DNA of 9,797 nt from DASWKG01 sp036396755 (GCA_036396755.1 DASWKG010000160.1:1-9797), one strand, 5' to 3'; positions 1-6,892 are shown, counted from the stretch's first letter. The notes: generated from the letters alone by a model not told the origin. Translations and numbers: made by a program.

Positions 1-71
1 CGGCCCGGTCGGGGCATCATCCACACGGAAGCCGACCGGCCGGACCCTCGACCCTGGGAGTGTGAAGCCCG
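1..71. other. Upstream non-coding stretch before the transporter operon
   Basis: No convincing gene is seen here. In one + frame a short open stretch runs to a TGA at 63-65, but its third codon positions are much less GC-rich than in the real genes, so it is probably intergenic. The stretch contains an 8-bp inverted repeat, CCGGTCGG at 5-12 and CCGACCGG at 32-39, with a 19-nt loop. This could be the remains of an upstream terminator or a regulator site. GGGAG at 56-60 is a usable Shine-Dalgarno, 11 nt before the ATG at 72. No clear promoter is visible. The weak hexamer CATCAT at 15-20 matches four of six bases of the -10 consensus, and its -35 would lie outside the window. Confidence 0.5.
5..39. 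repeat. 8-bp inverted repeat upstream of the binding-protein gene
   Basis: CCGGTCGG at 5-12 is the exact reverse complement of CCGACCGG at 32-39, with a 19-nt spacer. There is no T-tract after it, so it is not a classical intrinsic terminator. It may be an operator half-site pair or chance in GC-rich DNA. Confidence 0.35.
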
Positions 72-1622
72 ATGCGCCCCCGCACCGCCCGGTCGGCGCT
101 CGCATCGTTCGGTGCGGGCGCCCGGCCGTGGCTCGCCGTCACCGCCGCCGCCCTGGTGCTCGCGTCCTGCGGCACGCGCGTGCCCGAGGATGAGGTTCGG
201 GCCGCCCTCGCCTCCGCGCGATCGGGAGCCCCCGTGGGCGACGACATGCAAGAGGCGGCGCCGATGCCGGGGGAGAGCGCCGGCGATCGTCCCGGGCCGG
301 ACGAGCCCGACTCCGGCGACGGTGAGCCCCGCGGCGAGACGGTCGCGACCGGCGATGCATCGCCCGGCGGCCCGGCGAGCGGCGGCCCCGCGCCCACCGC
401 TCCCGGCGAGCGGTCGCCGAGCGGGTGTTCGGGGACCGGCGGCGCCACCGACACCGGGGTGACGGCCACCTCGATCGCGGTCGGCGCGACCTACGCCGAG
501 TCGAGCCTGATCCCCGGGCAGTTCCGCCCGGCGGTCGACGCCGTCGCGGCCTACCTCGACATGGTGAACCGCGAGCGCGGCGGCGTGTGCGGACGCCGGA
601 TCGACTTCCACGTCCACAACGACGGGCTGAACGCGCAGCGCTACGGCGAGAACGTGCGCCACCTCGCCGAGGAGGACCGCGTGTTCGCGATGCTCGGCAA
701 CCTCTCGGCCGCCGACTCCGGTGGATGCGGATTCATGGACGGCCAGCGGCCCCCCGACGGCGTCCCCGACATCGGGACGTTCGCGCTCTCGTACTGCCGG
801 TCGCAGGACGACGGCTTCTACTCGCCGATGGGATCGCTGAAGCCGGGCATCTACGGCTGCTGCGTCGATTGGGAGTGGCTCGAGGAGCGCACGGGGCTCA
901 CCACGCCGGCGGTGCACTACCTCGACGTCGAGATCTCGCGCGACCAGGGCCTCGCGGTCGCCGACGCGCTCGCCAGGACGCTCGGCCTGGGCGGCCGCGA
1001 CGACGTGTACCGGGGCGAGCACTCGGCCGCGCAGTTCTCCTACGCCGGCGACGTGCAGGACATGCAGGACGCGGGCGTCGACGCGGTGTGGTCGTCGATG
1101 GACCTGAACGGCAACGTGAAGCTCGTCCGCGCGATGTGCCAGCAGGAGTGGTACCCGAAGGTCGTGCACGTCGAGATCTCGAGCTACGACCCCCAGTTCA
1201 TCGAGCGGGTGGGCCCCGACTGCGTGCGGTCGCAGCACATCTGGATGCGCTCACCACACCTGCCGTTCACGAGCCCGAACGACGAGGTCCGCTCTTACCT
1301 CGACCACCTCCGGAACTACTGCCCCGGGTGCCGTCCGTCCTCGTTCGGCCTCGAGGGGTGGCTCTCGGCGAAGCTGTTCGTCGAGGTGCTCGAGGAGGTC
1401 GGCCCCGAGCTGACCCGCCGCCGGTTCTTCGAGGCGATGGACGCGGTGAGGGACTGGACCGGGGGCGGCACGATCGGGCCGAACACGCCCTCGCGCCGGC
1501 TCATCTACCACTGCAACGTGCTGGTCGAGGTGCGCCCCGCCGGGTTCTTCATGGAGCGCGGCTGGGGGTGCGGGAAGTTCTACGCGTCCGGTGACGTCAC
1601 CGGACCACCGGTGGGGCCGTGA
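72..1622 (+). CDS. ABC transporter substrate-binding lipoprotein, Liv/HAAT type
   Basis: This is the extracytoplasmic solute receptor of the importer encoded downstream. It should capture a branched-chain amino acid, amide or similar small polar substrate and deliver it to the permease; the actual ligand cannot be read from sequence. The 516-residue product starts with an Arg-rich n-region and a hydrophobic segment (about 20-31), then the lipobox L30-A-S-C33, so C33 should be lipidated and the protein anchored outside the membrane. Residues about 46-118 are a Pro/Gly/Asp/Glu/Ser-rich flexible linker. The periplasmic-binding-protein fold (Peripla_BP_6 type) follows from about 128 to 505, starting at TSIAVGATYAESS. 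The folded part carries 12 cysteines (119, 173, 219, 242, 263, 264, 356, 384, 417, 420, 481, 500), far more than the usual family member, which suggests several disulfides. The ATG at 72 is chosen because it gives a proper lipoprotein signal and has GGGAG upstream. The stop overlaps the permease start. Confidence 0.9.
   Translation: MRPRTARSALASFGAGARPWLAVTAAALVLASCGTRVPEDEVRAALASARSGAPVGDDMQEAAPMPGESAGDRPGPDEPDSGDGEPRGETVATGDASPGGPASGGPAPTAPGERSPSGCSGTGGATDTGVTATSIAVGATYAESSLIPGQFRPAVDAVAAYLDMVNRERGGVCGRRIDFHVHNDGLNAQRYGENVRHLAEEDRVFAMLGNLSAADSGGCGFMDGQRPPDGVPDIGTFALSYCRSQDDGFYSPMGSLKPGIYGCCVDWEWLEERTGLTTPAVHYLDVEISRDQGLAVADALARTLGLGGRDDVYRGEHSAAQFSYAGDVQDMQDAGVDAVWSSMDLNGNVKLVRAMCQQEWYPKVVHVEISSYDPQFIERVGPDCVRSQHIWMRSPHLPFTSPNDEVRSYLDHLRNYCPGCRPSSFGLEGWLSAKLFVEVLEEVGPELTRRRFFEAMDAVRDWTGGGTIGPNTPSRRLIYHCNVLVEVRPAGFFMERGWGCGKFYASGDVTGPPVGP
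1586..1616 (+). promoter_or_regulatory. 20-bp perfect palindrome and overlapping second hairpin at the binding-protein/permease junction
   Basis: Positions 1586-1605 form a perfect palindrome with half-site GTCCGGTGAC and central TGACGTCA. It lies in the last codons of the binding-protein gene. In RNA it would fold as an 8-bp stem with an ACGU loop. The CACCGG arm at 1598-1603 can alternatively pair with a second CCGGTG at 1608-1613 (loop ACCA). That alternative would cover the weak Shine-Dalgarno GGTGGGG at 1610-1616 of the permease. Plausible roles are an mRNA 3'-stabilising hairpin that keeps binding-protein levels above permease levels, or a DNA operator. The palindrome is seen; the role is inferred. 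Confidence 0.5.
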
Positions 1623-3571
1623 TGGAGAAGCTCATCGGCGTGCTGATCGTCGCGGCCCCGGTCGCCGGCGTGTACGCGCTCGCCGCGTCGGGGCTCGTGC
1701 TCACCTATCGCACGTCCCGCGTCTTCAACTTCGCCCACGGCGCGGTCGGCATGTTCTCGGCGTACCTCTTCTACCAGGCGTGGGTGGTCTGGGGGCTGCC
1801 GGTGGGGTGGGCGGCGGCGCTCGTGGTGGTGGTGTTCGCGCCGCTCATGGGGCTGGTCCTCGAGCGGCTGGTGTTCCGTCAACTCCGCGACGCGGCGACC
1901 TCGGTGAAGGTGGTCGTGACGGTCGGGCTGCTCGTGGCCCTGCAGGGCGCCGCGTCGCTGATCTGGGGGGCGGAGTCGCGCTTCCTGCCGCCGCTGTTCC
2001 CGCCGGGGAGCGTGCGCGTGTTCGGCGACGTGCACCTCGGCCTCGACCAGGTGTCGATCCTCGCGGTCAGCGTGTTCACGCTGGCGGTGCTCGGCGCGAT
2101 CGTCCGGTGGACCCCGTTCGGGTTGAAGGTGCGCGCGAGCGTCGACCGCCCCGAGATGGCGGAGCTCTCGGGGATCGACACGGCGCGGGTCTCGGGCGTG
2201 TCGTGGGCGCTCGGGTTCTCGACCGCCGCGCTCGCCGGCATCCTGCTCGCCCCGGTGCTCGGCCTCGACGCCTACGTCCTCACGCTGTTCGTCATCCAGG
2301 CGTTCGCGGCCGCGCTGTTCGGCCGCCTCGAGAGCTTCGGGCTCACGCTCGTCGGCGGCTTCCTGATCGCGTTCCTCGAGGAGCTCTCGAGCGCGTACCT
2401 GCCGAACGGGTGCGAGGCGTGCCTCGCGATCCGTCCGGCGGTTCCGTTCGCGCTGATCTTCGCGGTGATGGCGATCGCCGCGCTCGTGCCGCGCTCGAGC
2501 CTGGGGCGGTGGGTGCGCCGCGTGAGCGCCGAGCCGTCCGCGCCGCCGCCGCGGGCCGCGCCCGAGGCCCGGCGGATGCGGTGGGTGCCGTTGGTCGCGC
2601 TCCTCGGCGCCCTCGCGCTCGCCGGGCCGTTCCTCGGAGGCCGCTGGCTGGGGCGGGTGGAGCTGGGGCTCGCGATGGCCGGGGTGTTCGCGAGCTTCGT
2701 CCTGCTCTCGGGGCTGTCGGGGCAGATCTCCCTCGCTCACACCGCCTTCGTCGGGACCGGCGCGTTCACGATGGGGCTGTTCGCCCAGCACCTCGGCATC
2801 CCCTTCGGGCTCGCGATGCTCCTGTCGGGGTTGGCGGCGGTGCCGGTCGCGGTGTTCGTCGCGCTCCCGGCCATCCGCCTGCAGGGCCTCCACGTCGCCC
2901 TGCTCACCTTCGGGTTCGGGATCGTCGTCACCCGCATCTTCGAGTCGCGGCTCACCGGTGGGACCGACGGCACCGTCGTGCCTCGGCCCTCGCTCGCCGC
3001 TTCGGACCACGCCTACTACTACGTGCTGCTCGCGATCGCGGCGGTGATGATCGCGATCGCGCGCAACCTGCATCGCAGCCCGTCGGGGCGCGTGCTCGCC
3101 GCGATCCGCGACAGCGAGGCCGGCGCGGCGGCGATCGGCGTCAGCATCCCGCTCTACCGCCTCGCCGTGTTCTCGCTCGCGGCCTTCATGTGCGGCGTGG
3201 CCGGGGCGGCGATCGGCGGGCTGCAGGGGCTCGTCACCTTCCAGCAGTTCCACCCGGTGCTCGCGCTCGTCTGGCTGTCGGTCGCGGTGATCGGCGGCAC
3301 GGGGTCGGTGTGGGGCGCCGTCGCGGCCGCCGCGCTGTGGGCGGTGGGCTCGGGCGAGGTCGGTGCGGTGTCCCAGCTCGGCTTCGGCCTCGGCGCCGTG
3401 CTGCTCGCGCGCAGCGATCGCGGCATCGTGGGGTGGATCGCCGCGACGGCCGATCGGGTCCGGACGCTGCGCCCCGCGCTCGGCCGCGTCTCCGCCGCCT
3501 ACGACGGCGACCGTCCGGCAGAGACAGAGACAGAGACAGAGACGGAGGTGGCGGTTGCTCGAGGTGCGTGA
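1619..3571 (+). CDS. Fused LivH-LivM branched-chain amino acid-type ABC permease
   Basis: This membrane channel subunit joins two permeases, usually separate LivH and LivM proteins, in one 650-residue chain. Residues 1-297 are the LivH half, with many hydrophobic helices, the early FNFAHGAVGMFSAY motif (36-49) and the cytoplasmic coupling region around RASVDRPEMAELSGI (172-186). Residues about 298-320 are a Pro/Ala/Arg linker. Residues 321 to about 608 are the LivM half, with SGLSGQISLAHTAFVGTGAF (364-383) and its own coupling loop AAIRDSEAGAAAIGVSI (494-510). A hydrophilic tail ends in a Glu-Thr repeat (634-642). Start choice is open between GTG at 1619 (4-nt overlap with the previous stop) and ATG at 1622 (TGATG overlap); they differ by one residue. 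The single-chain form would give a pseudo-symmetric channel to pair with the LivG and LivF ATPases. Confidence 0.93.
   Translation: MMEKLIGVLIVAAPVAGVYALAASGLVLTYRTSRVFNFAHGAVGMFSAYLFYQAWVVWGLPVGWAAALVVVVFAPLMGLVLERLVFRQLRDAATSVKVVVTVGLLVALQGAASLIWGAESRFLPPLFPPGSVRVFGDVHLGLDQVSILAVSVFTLAVLGAIVRWTPFGLKVRASVDRPEMAELSGIDTARVSGVSWALGFSTAALAGILLAPVLGLDAYVLTLFVIQAFAAALFGRLESFGLTLVGGFLIAFLEELSSAYLPNGCEACLAIRPAVPFALIFAVMAIAALVPRSSLGRWVRRVSAEPSAPPPRAAPEARRMRWVPLVALLGALALAGPFLGGRWLGRVELGLAMAGVFASFVLLSGLSGQISLAHTAFVGTGAFTMGLFAQHLGIPFGLAMLLSGLAAVPVAVFVALPAIRLQGLHVALLTFGFGIVVTRIFESRLTGGTDGTVVPRPSLAASDHAYYYVLLAIAAVMIAIARNLHRSPSGRVLAAIRDSEAGAAAIGVSIPLYRLAVFSLAAFMCGVAGAAIGGLQGLVTFQQFHPVLALVWLSVAVIGGTGSVWGAVAAAALWAVGSGEVGAVSQLGFGLGAVLLARSDRGIVGWIAATADRVRTLRPALGRVSAAYDGDRPAETETETETEVAVARGA
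3521..3544 (+). repeat. GAGACA hexamer repeat (three perfect units plus GAGACG)
   Basis: Units start at 3521, 3527, 3533 and 3539; the last is GAGACG. The repeat encodes alternating Glu-Thr at the end of the permease, so gain or loss of whole units keeps the frame. It ends where the livG Shine-Dalgarno begins and makes a purine-rich, probably unstructured mRNA segment. Its A-rich composition stands out from the GC-rich surroundings. Confidence 0.85.
3544..3557 (+). promoter_or_regulatory. Ribosome binding site deciding the TTG start of livG
   Basis: GGAGG at 3544-3548 followed by TGGCGG puts TTG at 3555 at the normal 6-nt spacing. The residues after it (LEVRDATVRFGG) are the standard N-terminus of a LivG ATPase. 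An earlier in-frame ATG at 3363 would add a 64-residue Arg/Ser/Pro-rich extension inside the permease gene that has no counterpart in the family. Confidence 0.8.
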
Positions 3572-4328
3572 CGCGACCGTGCGCTTCGGCGGCCTGGTGG
3601 CGGTCCGCGAGGTCTCGCTCGCCCTCGACCCGGGCGAGGTCGTCGGGCTCATCGGCCCGAACGGCGCGGGGAAGACCACCCTGCTCGACGTCCTGTCGGG
3701 CTTCTCGGTGCCCCAGGAGGGGACCGTGCACCTCGACGGCGCGGACGTCACCGGGTGGGGTCCCGAGCGCCGGGCGCGCGCCGGCGTGGCCCGAACCTTC
3801 CAGCGCCTCGAGCTCTTCCGTCACATGACGGTGTCCGAGAACCTCCAGGTGGGAGCGGAGGCGAGCTTCGGCGAGGCCGACTTCGTGGCCGATCTCGCCG
3901 GTCGGACGCGTCGCGGCCGGGCCGCCGGCGTCGCCGAGCGCATGCTCTCCCGGCTCGGCCTCGAGGACGTCGCCGGGCGCTGGGCCGACGAGGTTCCCCT
4001 GGGGATCGGGAGGCTCGTCGAGCTGGGACGGGCGCTGTGCACGAGCCCGCGCTTCCTGCTCCTCGACGAGCCGGCGAGCGGGCTCGACGAGGCCGAGACC
4101 GCGCGCCTCGCCGGGGCGCTGTCCGGGCTCGCCGCCGAGGGCCTCGGCGTCCTGCTCGTCGAGCACGACGTCGATCTGGTGATGGAGGTGTGCGACCGGG
4201 TCGAGGTGATGGACTTCGGCCGCCTGATCGCCCGCGGCGCGCCCGCCGACGTCAAGCGGGACCCGGCGGTCCGGGCGGCGTACCTGGGGAGGGAGGTGAC
4301 CGGTGCCGGCGCTGCTCGAGGCGAGTGA
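3555..4328 (+). CDS. livG: LivG-type ABC transporter ATP-binding protein
   Basis: This cytoplasmic ATPase subunit pairs with the LivF-type protein to power the importer. The 257-residue length is typical for LivG. Visible motifs are Walker A GPNGAGKTT (34-42), Q-loop Gln83 in ARTFQRLELF, Walker B FLLLDEP (167-173, Asp171 and Glu172), D-loop SGLDEAE and switch His204 in LVEHDVDLVM. The ABC signature is degenerate: where canonical ATPases have LSGGQ this protein reads VPLGIGRLVE (147-156), keeping only one glycine in register. LivG proteins often vary here (E. coli has LAYGQQ), so this does not imply an inactive enzyme, but the second ATP site may be weaker. The TTG start overlaps the permease end by 17 nt and has a good Shine-Dalgarno. 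The gene overlaps livF by 26 nt. Confidence 0.92.
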   Translation: MLEVRDATVRFGGLVAVREVSLALDPGEVVGLIGPNGAGKTTLLDVLSGFSVPQEGTVHLDGADVTGWGPERRARAGVARTFQRLELFRHMTVSENLQVGAEASFGEADFVADLAGRTRRGRAAGVAERMLSRLGLEDVAGRWADEVPLGIGRLVELGRALCTSPRFLLLDEPASGLDEAETARLAGALSGLAAEGLGVLLVEHDVDLVMEVCDRVEVMDFGRLIARGAPADVKRDPAVRAAYLGREVTGAGAARGE

Positions 4329-4998
4329 CGTCCGCGCCTCCTACGGGGGCCTGCGGGCGGTGCGGGGCGTGACGCTCGCGGTCCCGCCGCGCTCCCTCGT
4401 GGCCCTGCTCGGTCCGAACGGCGCCGGCAAGAGCACGCTCCTGCGGGTGCTGGCGGGGCTGCACCGGCCCGACGCGGGACGCGTGCTGCTGGACGGCCGC
4501 GACGTGACCGGCCTCGCGGCTCACGACCGGGCCCGCCACGGGATCATGCTGGTCCCCGAGGGCCGAGGGATCTTCCCGTCCCTCACCGTCGCGGAGAACC
4601 TGCGCCTCCGCGGGATGGAAGGCGCCCGTCACCGAGCGGTCGAGGCCTTCCCGGTGCTGGGCGAGCGGCTCGATCAGCAGGCCGGCACCCTGTCGGGCGG
4701 CGAGCAGCAGATGCTCGCGCGGGCCGCCGCCTTCTCGAGCCGCGTGCGGCTCGCCCTCCTCGACGAGCCATCGCTGGGCCTCGCGCCGCGCTTCGTCGAC
4801 CGCGTCTTCGAGGCGATCGAGCGGCTCCGGGCCGCGGGGACCGCCGTCGTCCTGGTCGAGCAGTACGTGCACCGGGCGCTGGAGGCGGCCGACCTGGTCT
4901 ACGTCCTGCGGAAGGGCCGCTGCGTGTTCGCCGGCGAGCCCGGCGAGCTCGCGCATCACGCGGGGCTCGCGGACGTCTATCTGGGGGGAGCGGCGTGA
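4303..4998 (+). CDS. livF: LivF-type ABC transporter ATP-binding protein
   Basis: This is the second cytoplasmic ATPase of the importer, 231 residues, the usual LivF length. It shows Walker A GPNGAGKST (37-45), the LivF hallmark VPEGRGIFPSLTV (84-96) at the Q-loop region, an intact signature LSGGEQQM (130-137) and Walker B ALLDEPS (151-157, Asp154 and Glu155). The switch position is Gln177 in LVEQYVH, as is usual for LivF. GTG at 4303 is chosen because GGGAGGTGA at 4291-4299 lies at proper spacing and the protein then begins LLEASDVRASYGG, the standard start of the domain. The first 26 nt overlap the end of livG and the last 4 nt overlap the next gene, so translation is probably coupled in both directions. 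Confidence 0.93.
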   Translation: MPALLEASDVRASYGGLRAVRGVTLAVPPRSLVALLGPNGAGKSTLLRVLAGLHRPDAGRVLLDGRDVTGLAAHDRARHGIMLVPEGRGIFPSLTVAENLRLRGMEGARHRAVEAFPVLGERLDQQAGTLSGGEQQMLARAAAFSSRVRLALLDEPSLGLAPRFVDRVFEAIERLRAAGTAVVLVEQYVHRALEAADLVYVLRKGRCVFAGEPGELAHHAGLADVYLGGAA

Positions 4999-6395
4999 GC
5001 GCGCGCCGTGCCGTGCTGGTCGCCGCGGTCGCGATGGTGCTCGTCCCGGGGGCCGGCCTCGAGGCCGCCGGCGCCCGGCGGGCCGAGCTGCACCGGGCGC
5101 AGGCGACGGCGGTTGCCGTCCACGGCTTCTACGATCACGAGGAGCTGTTCCCCGTCTCGATCCTCAACCTGTCCGTGCCGTTCGCGTCGGCGCGGCTCGA
5201 GCCCGGGCCGGCCTCCGAGGCGCTCGGCTCGTTCCTGTGGGACCCGGAGGCGGCGGAGCTCGGCACGATCGTGTGCGTGCTCTCCGGCGACCGCCTGTGC
5301 CAGCTGCCCGACTACCCGTTCCAGGCGACCGCCACGCACCCCTCGGCGGGGGGTGACGGCGCGCCGCCGTCGATCGAGATGGACGAGCCGGGCTCGCCGG
5401 TGCTCGTGCGCGCCGCCGGCCAGGCCGCCGAGGCCACCGCCCGGGGAGCGACGGCGGACGCGGCGATCGCGCGGCTCGCGGCGATCCCGATGACCCCCGA
5501 GCAGTCGGCGGCCGTCCGGGCCCTCGCGGTCGCCCTCGGTCCTGCCGCCGATCCACCCACGCCGTTCCTCATCGAGATCCGGTCCGCATCGTCGGCCTCG
5601 GAGACGAGGGGCGCGGCGGCGGCCACCGGGAGCGCCACCTCGATCGTGCACGGGCTCGACCTTCTGGGGGGGCTGGTCGGCGTGGACTCGGCGCACGGGC
5701 GCGCATCGGCCTCGTCGTCGGGCGAGGCGGCGGCCGCGGCGGGCGTCGGCTCGGTCACCGTCGGCGACCTCCGAGCCCGGATCGGCCGGGGCGGCATCGA
5801 GATCGCCGACCGGCGCGTGGGCCGGGAGGAGGTCGCCGCGATCTCGGAGGCGCTCGACCAGGCGCTCGGGGAGGCCGGGTTCCGTCTCTCGCCGGGGCGG
5901 GAGCGGGCCCGCCGGACGGCGCGCGGCTCGACCGCCGAGGCCTACGCGTTCTCGCTCGACGTCCGGCGGAGGAACCTGCCCGACCAGCTCCCCGAGGGCA
6001 CGACCGGCGCCGACGTCCTGCGCGTGCCGGTCGCCCTCGCGATCGCGAGCGCCGAGGCCACGGCCCTCCCGGCGTTCGCGAGCCCTGGGGGCCGGGGCGC
6101 GGGAGGCGGTGAGGCGGAGGCGGGCGGATCGAGCGGGGCCGGCGGAACGGGCCCGGTCACGGGGTCGAGCACGACGACCCAGCTCCCGACGACGGCGCCG
6201 GCTTCCGGAGGCTCGGCGGGCTCGCCCGCGGCCCCCGACTCGGTCGCTCCCGAGGCCGGCGTGCCGGTGGCTCCCCTCGCCGGCTTCCTCGCGTCCGGCG
6301 TTCCGTCGGGGGGCGTCCTGCTGTCGGCGCTCCTCGCGCTCCTGCTCGTGATCGGCCTGACCGCGCTGAAGTCGCTGGAGGTGCTCTCGGAGTGA
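4995..6395 (+). CDS. Unrecognised secreted protein with C-terminal membrane anchor
   Basis: I do not recognise this 466-residue protein. It begins with MSARR and a hydrophobic stretch (about 6-20), a likely signal peptide with cleavage near the Ala/Gly residues at 24-27. The mature part (about 30-360) is Ala-rich. It includes a region with two nearby cysteines (C94, C102) that could form a disulfide, and Ser/Ala-rich segments at 196-215 and 235-250 alternating with beta-prone segments, such as 250-272. Residues about 362-428 are a Gly/Ser/Thr/Pro-rich linker. A hydrophobic segment at about 440-457 is followed by a short tail (LKSLEVLSE), so the domain is probably tethered on the outer face. 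It starts with a GTGA overlap with livF and a GGGGGGAG Shine-Dalgarno, and the next gene again overlaps by GTGA. It may be an envelope component co-expressed with the importer, but a function cannot be assigned. Confidence 0.8.
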   Translation: MSARRAVLVAAVAMVLVPGAGLEAAGARRAELHRAQATAVAVHGFYDHEELFPVSILNLSVPFASARLEPGPASEALGSFLWDPEAAELGTIVCVLSGDRLCQLPDYPFQATATHPSAGGDGAPPSIEMDEPGSPVLVRAAGQAAEATARGATADAAIARLAAIPMTPEQSAAVRALAVALGPAADPPTPFLIEIRSASSASETRGAAAATGSATSIVHGLDLLGGLVGVDSAHGRASASSSGEAAAAAGVGSVTVGDLRARIGRGGIEIADRRVGREEVAAISEALDQALGEAGFRLSPGRERARRTARGSTAEAYAFSLDVRRRNLPDQLPEGTTGADVLRVPVALAIASAEATALPAFASPGGRGAGGGEAEAGGSSGAGGTGPVTGSSTTTQLPTTAPASGGSAGSPAAPDSVAPEAGVPVAPLAGFLASGVPSGGVLLSALLALLLVIGLTALKSLEVLSE

Positions 6396-6892
6396 ACGGC
6401 TCCTCGCCGCAGGGCTGGCTCGCCTTCCTGGCCCGGTTCTGGCAGTTCCTGCTGGGCTCGACGCTCGTGGCCGGCGGGCTGGTGGCGATCGTGGTCGGCT
6501 ACCTGGGCGCGTCGGGCACCGTCCACGTCGGGCTCCAGGTGCCGTACCTGCTCAGCGGAGGGCTCCTCGGGCTGGCGCTCGTCGTGTTCGGGAGCGCGCT
6601 GCTCATCGCGCACGCCCTCGGGCGGCAGTCGCGGCTCCTGCGCCGCCTCGTCGACGAGGTCCAGGAGCTGGAGGCGCTGGGCGTCGCGCCGGTCGCACCG
6701 CGCGCGCCCGCGCCGTCCGACGGCCTCGTGCTCGTGCCGGCGGGGGCCTCCTCGTTCCATCGCCCCGGCTGCCGCCTGCTCGAGGGCAAGACCGCCCGGC
6801 GGCTCAAGCCCGAGACCGCGGCGCGCCGCGGCCTGTCGCCGTGCTCGCTCTGCGACCCGCTCGGGTCCGGCGATATACTGCCGTCCCGATGA
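6392..6892 (+). CDS. Two-pass membrane protein with C-terminal His/Cys metal-binding-like motif
   Basis: The 166-residue product has two hydrophobic helices (about 17-39 and 51-75). An Arg-rich amphipathic segment follows (78-97, RQSRLLRRLVDEVQELEAL), then a Pro/Ala linker and a small terminal domain. That domain contains FHRPGCRLLEG, a basic stretch, and RRGLSPCSLCDP. The residues H123, C127, C151 and C154 are arranged like the zinc-binding module seen in the Ada N-terminus and in many small 'HxxxC...CxxC' tails. Positive charges after helix 2 predict both termini in the cytoplasm, so the putative metal site is cytoplasmic. GTG at 6392 gives a GTGA overlap with the upstream stop, with GGAGG at 6377-6381. 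Its end overlaps the DUF4446 start as ATGA. I cannot assign a function; a redox, metal-sensing or scaffold role is only speculation. Confidence 0.8.
   Translation: MNGSSPQGWLAFLARFWQFLLGSTLVAGGLVAIVVGYLGASGTVHVGLQVPYLLSGGLLGLALVVFGSALLIAHALGRQSRLLRRLVDEVQELEALGVAPVAPRAPAPSDGLVLVPAGASSFHRPGCRLLEGKTARRLKPETAARRGLSPCSLCDPLGSGDILPSR
6852..6879 (+). promoter_or_regulatory. Probable internal promoter for the DUF4446-serS unit (leaderless)
   Basis: TATACT at 6874-6879 is a near-consensus -10 in otherwise GC-rich coding DNA. GCGACC at 6852-6857, 16 nt upstream, keeps the GAC core of a -35. The ATG at 6889 lies only 9 nt after the -10, so transcription would start at or a few bases before the start codon. 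No Shine-Dalgarno is present between them. This is the layout of leaderless actinobacterial genes. It would separate housekeeping serS expression from the transporter operon. Confidence 0.6.

Noticed and set aside
1580..3751. Very long minus-strand open frame over the permease gene
   Set aside because: Its product is almost entirely Arg/Glu/His/Pro-rich without domains, as expected for the antisense of GC-rich coding DNA. The + strand reading is a clear permease.
1591..3828. 745-codon + strand frame overlapping the permease in another phase
   Set aside because: Arg/Ala/Gly-rich and without motifs; a frame shadow of the LivH-LivM gene.
5054..5067. 14-bp palindrome in the signal-peptide codons of the anchored protein (another at 6646-6659)
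   Set aside because: At this base composition a few 14-bp palindromes are expected by chance, and neither is near a plausible regulatory position.
4998..5100. Tat signal from the RR pair in MSARRAVLV
   Set aside because: The residues after RR do not match the twin-arginine consensus; an ordinary Sec signal is enough.
6178..6395. Possible sortase sorting signal (LPTTA near the C-terminus of the anchored protein)
   Set aside because: The motif is not LPxTG, lies over 40 residues before the hydrophobic helix, and the tail after the helix is not basic.
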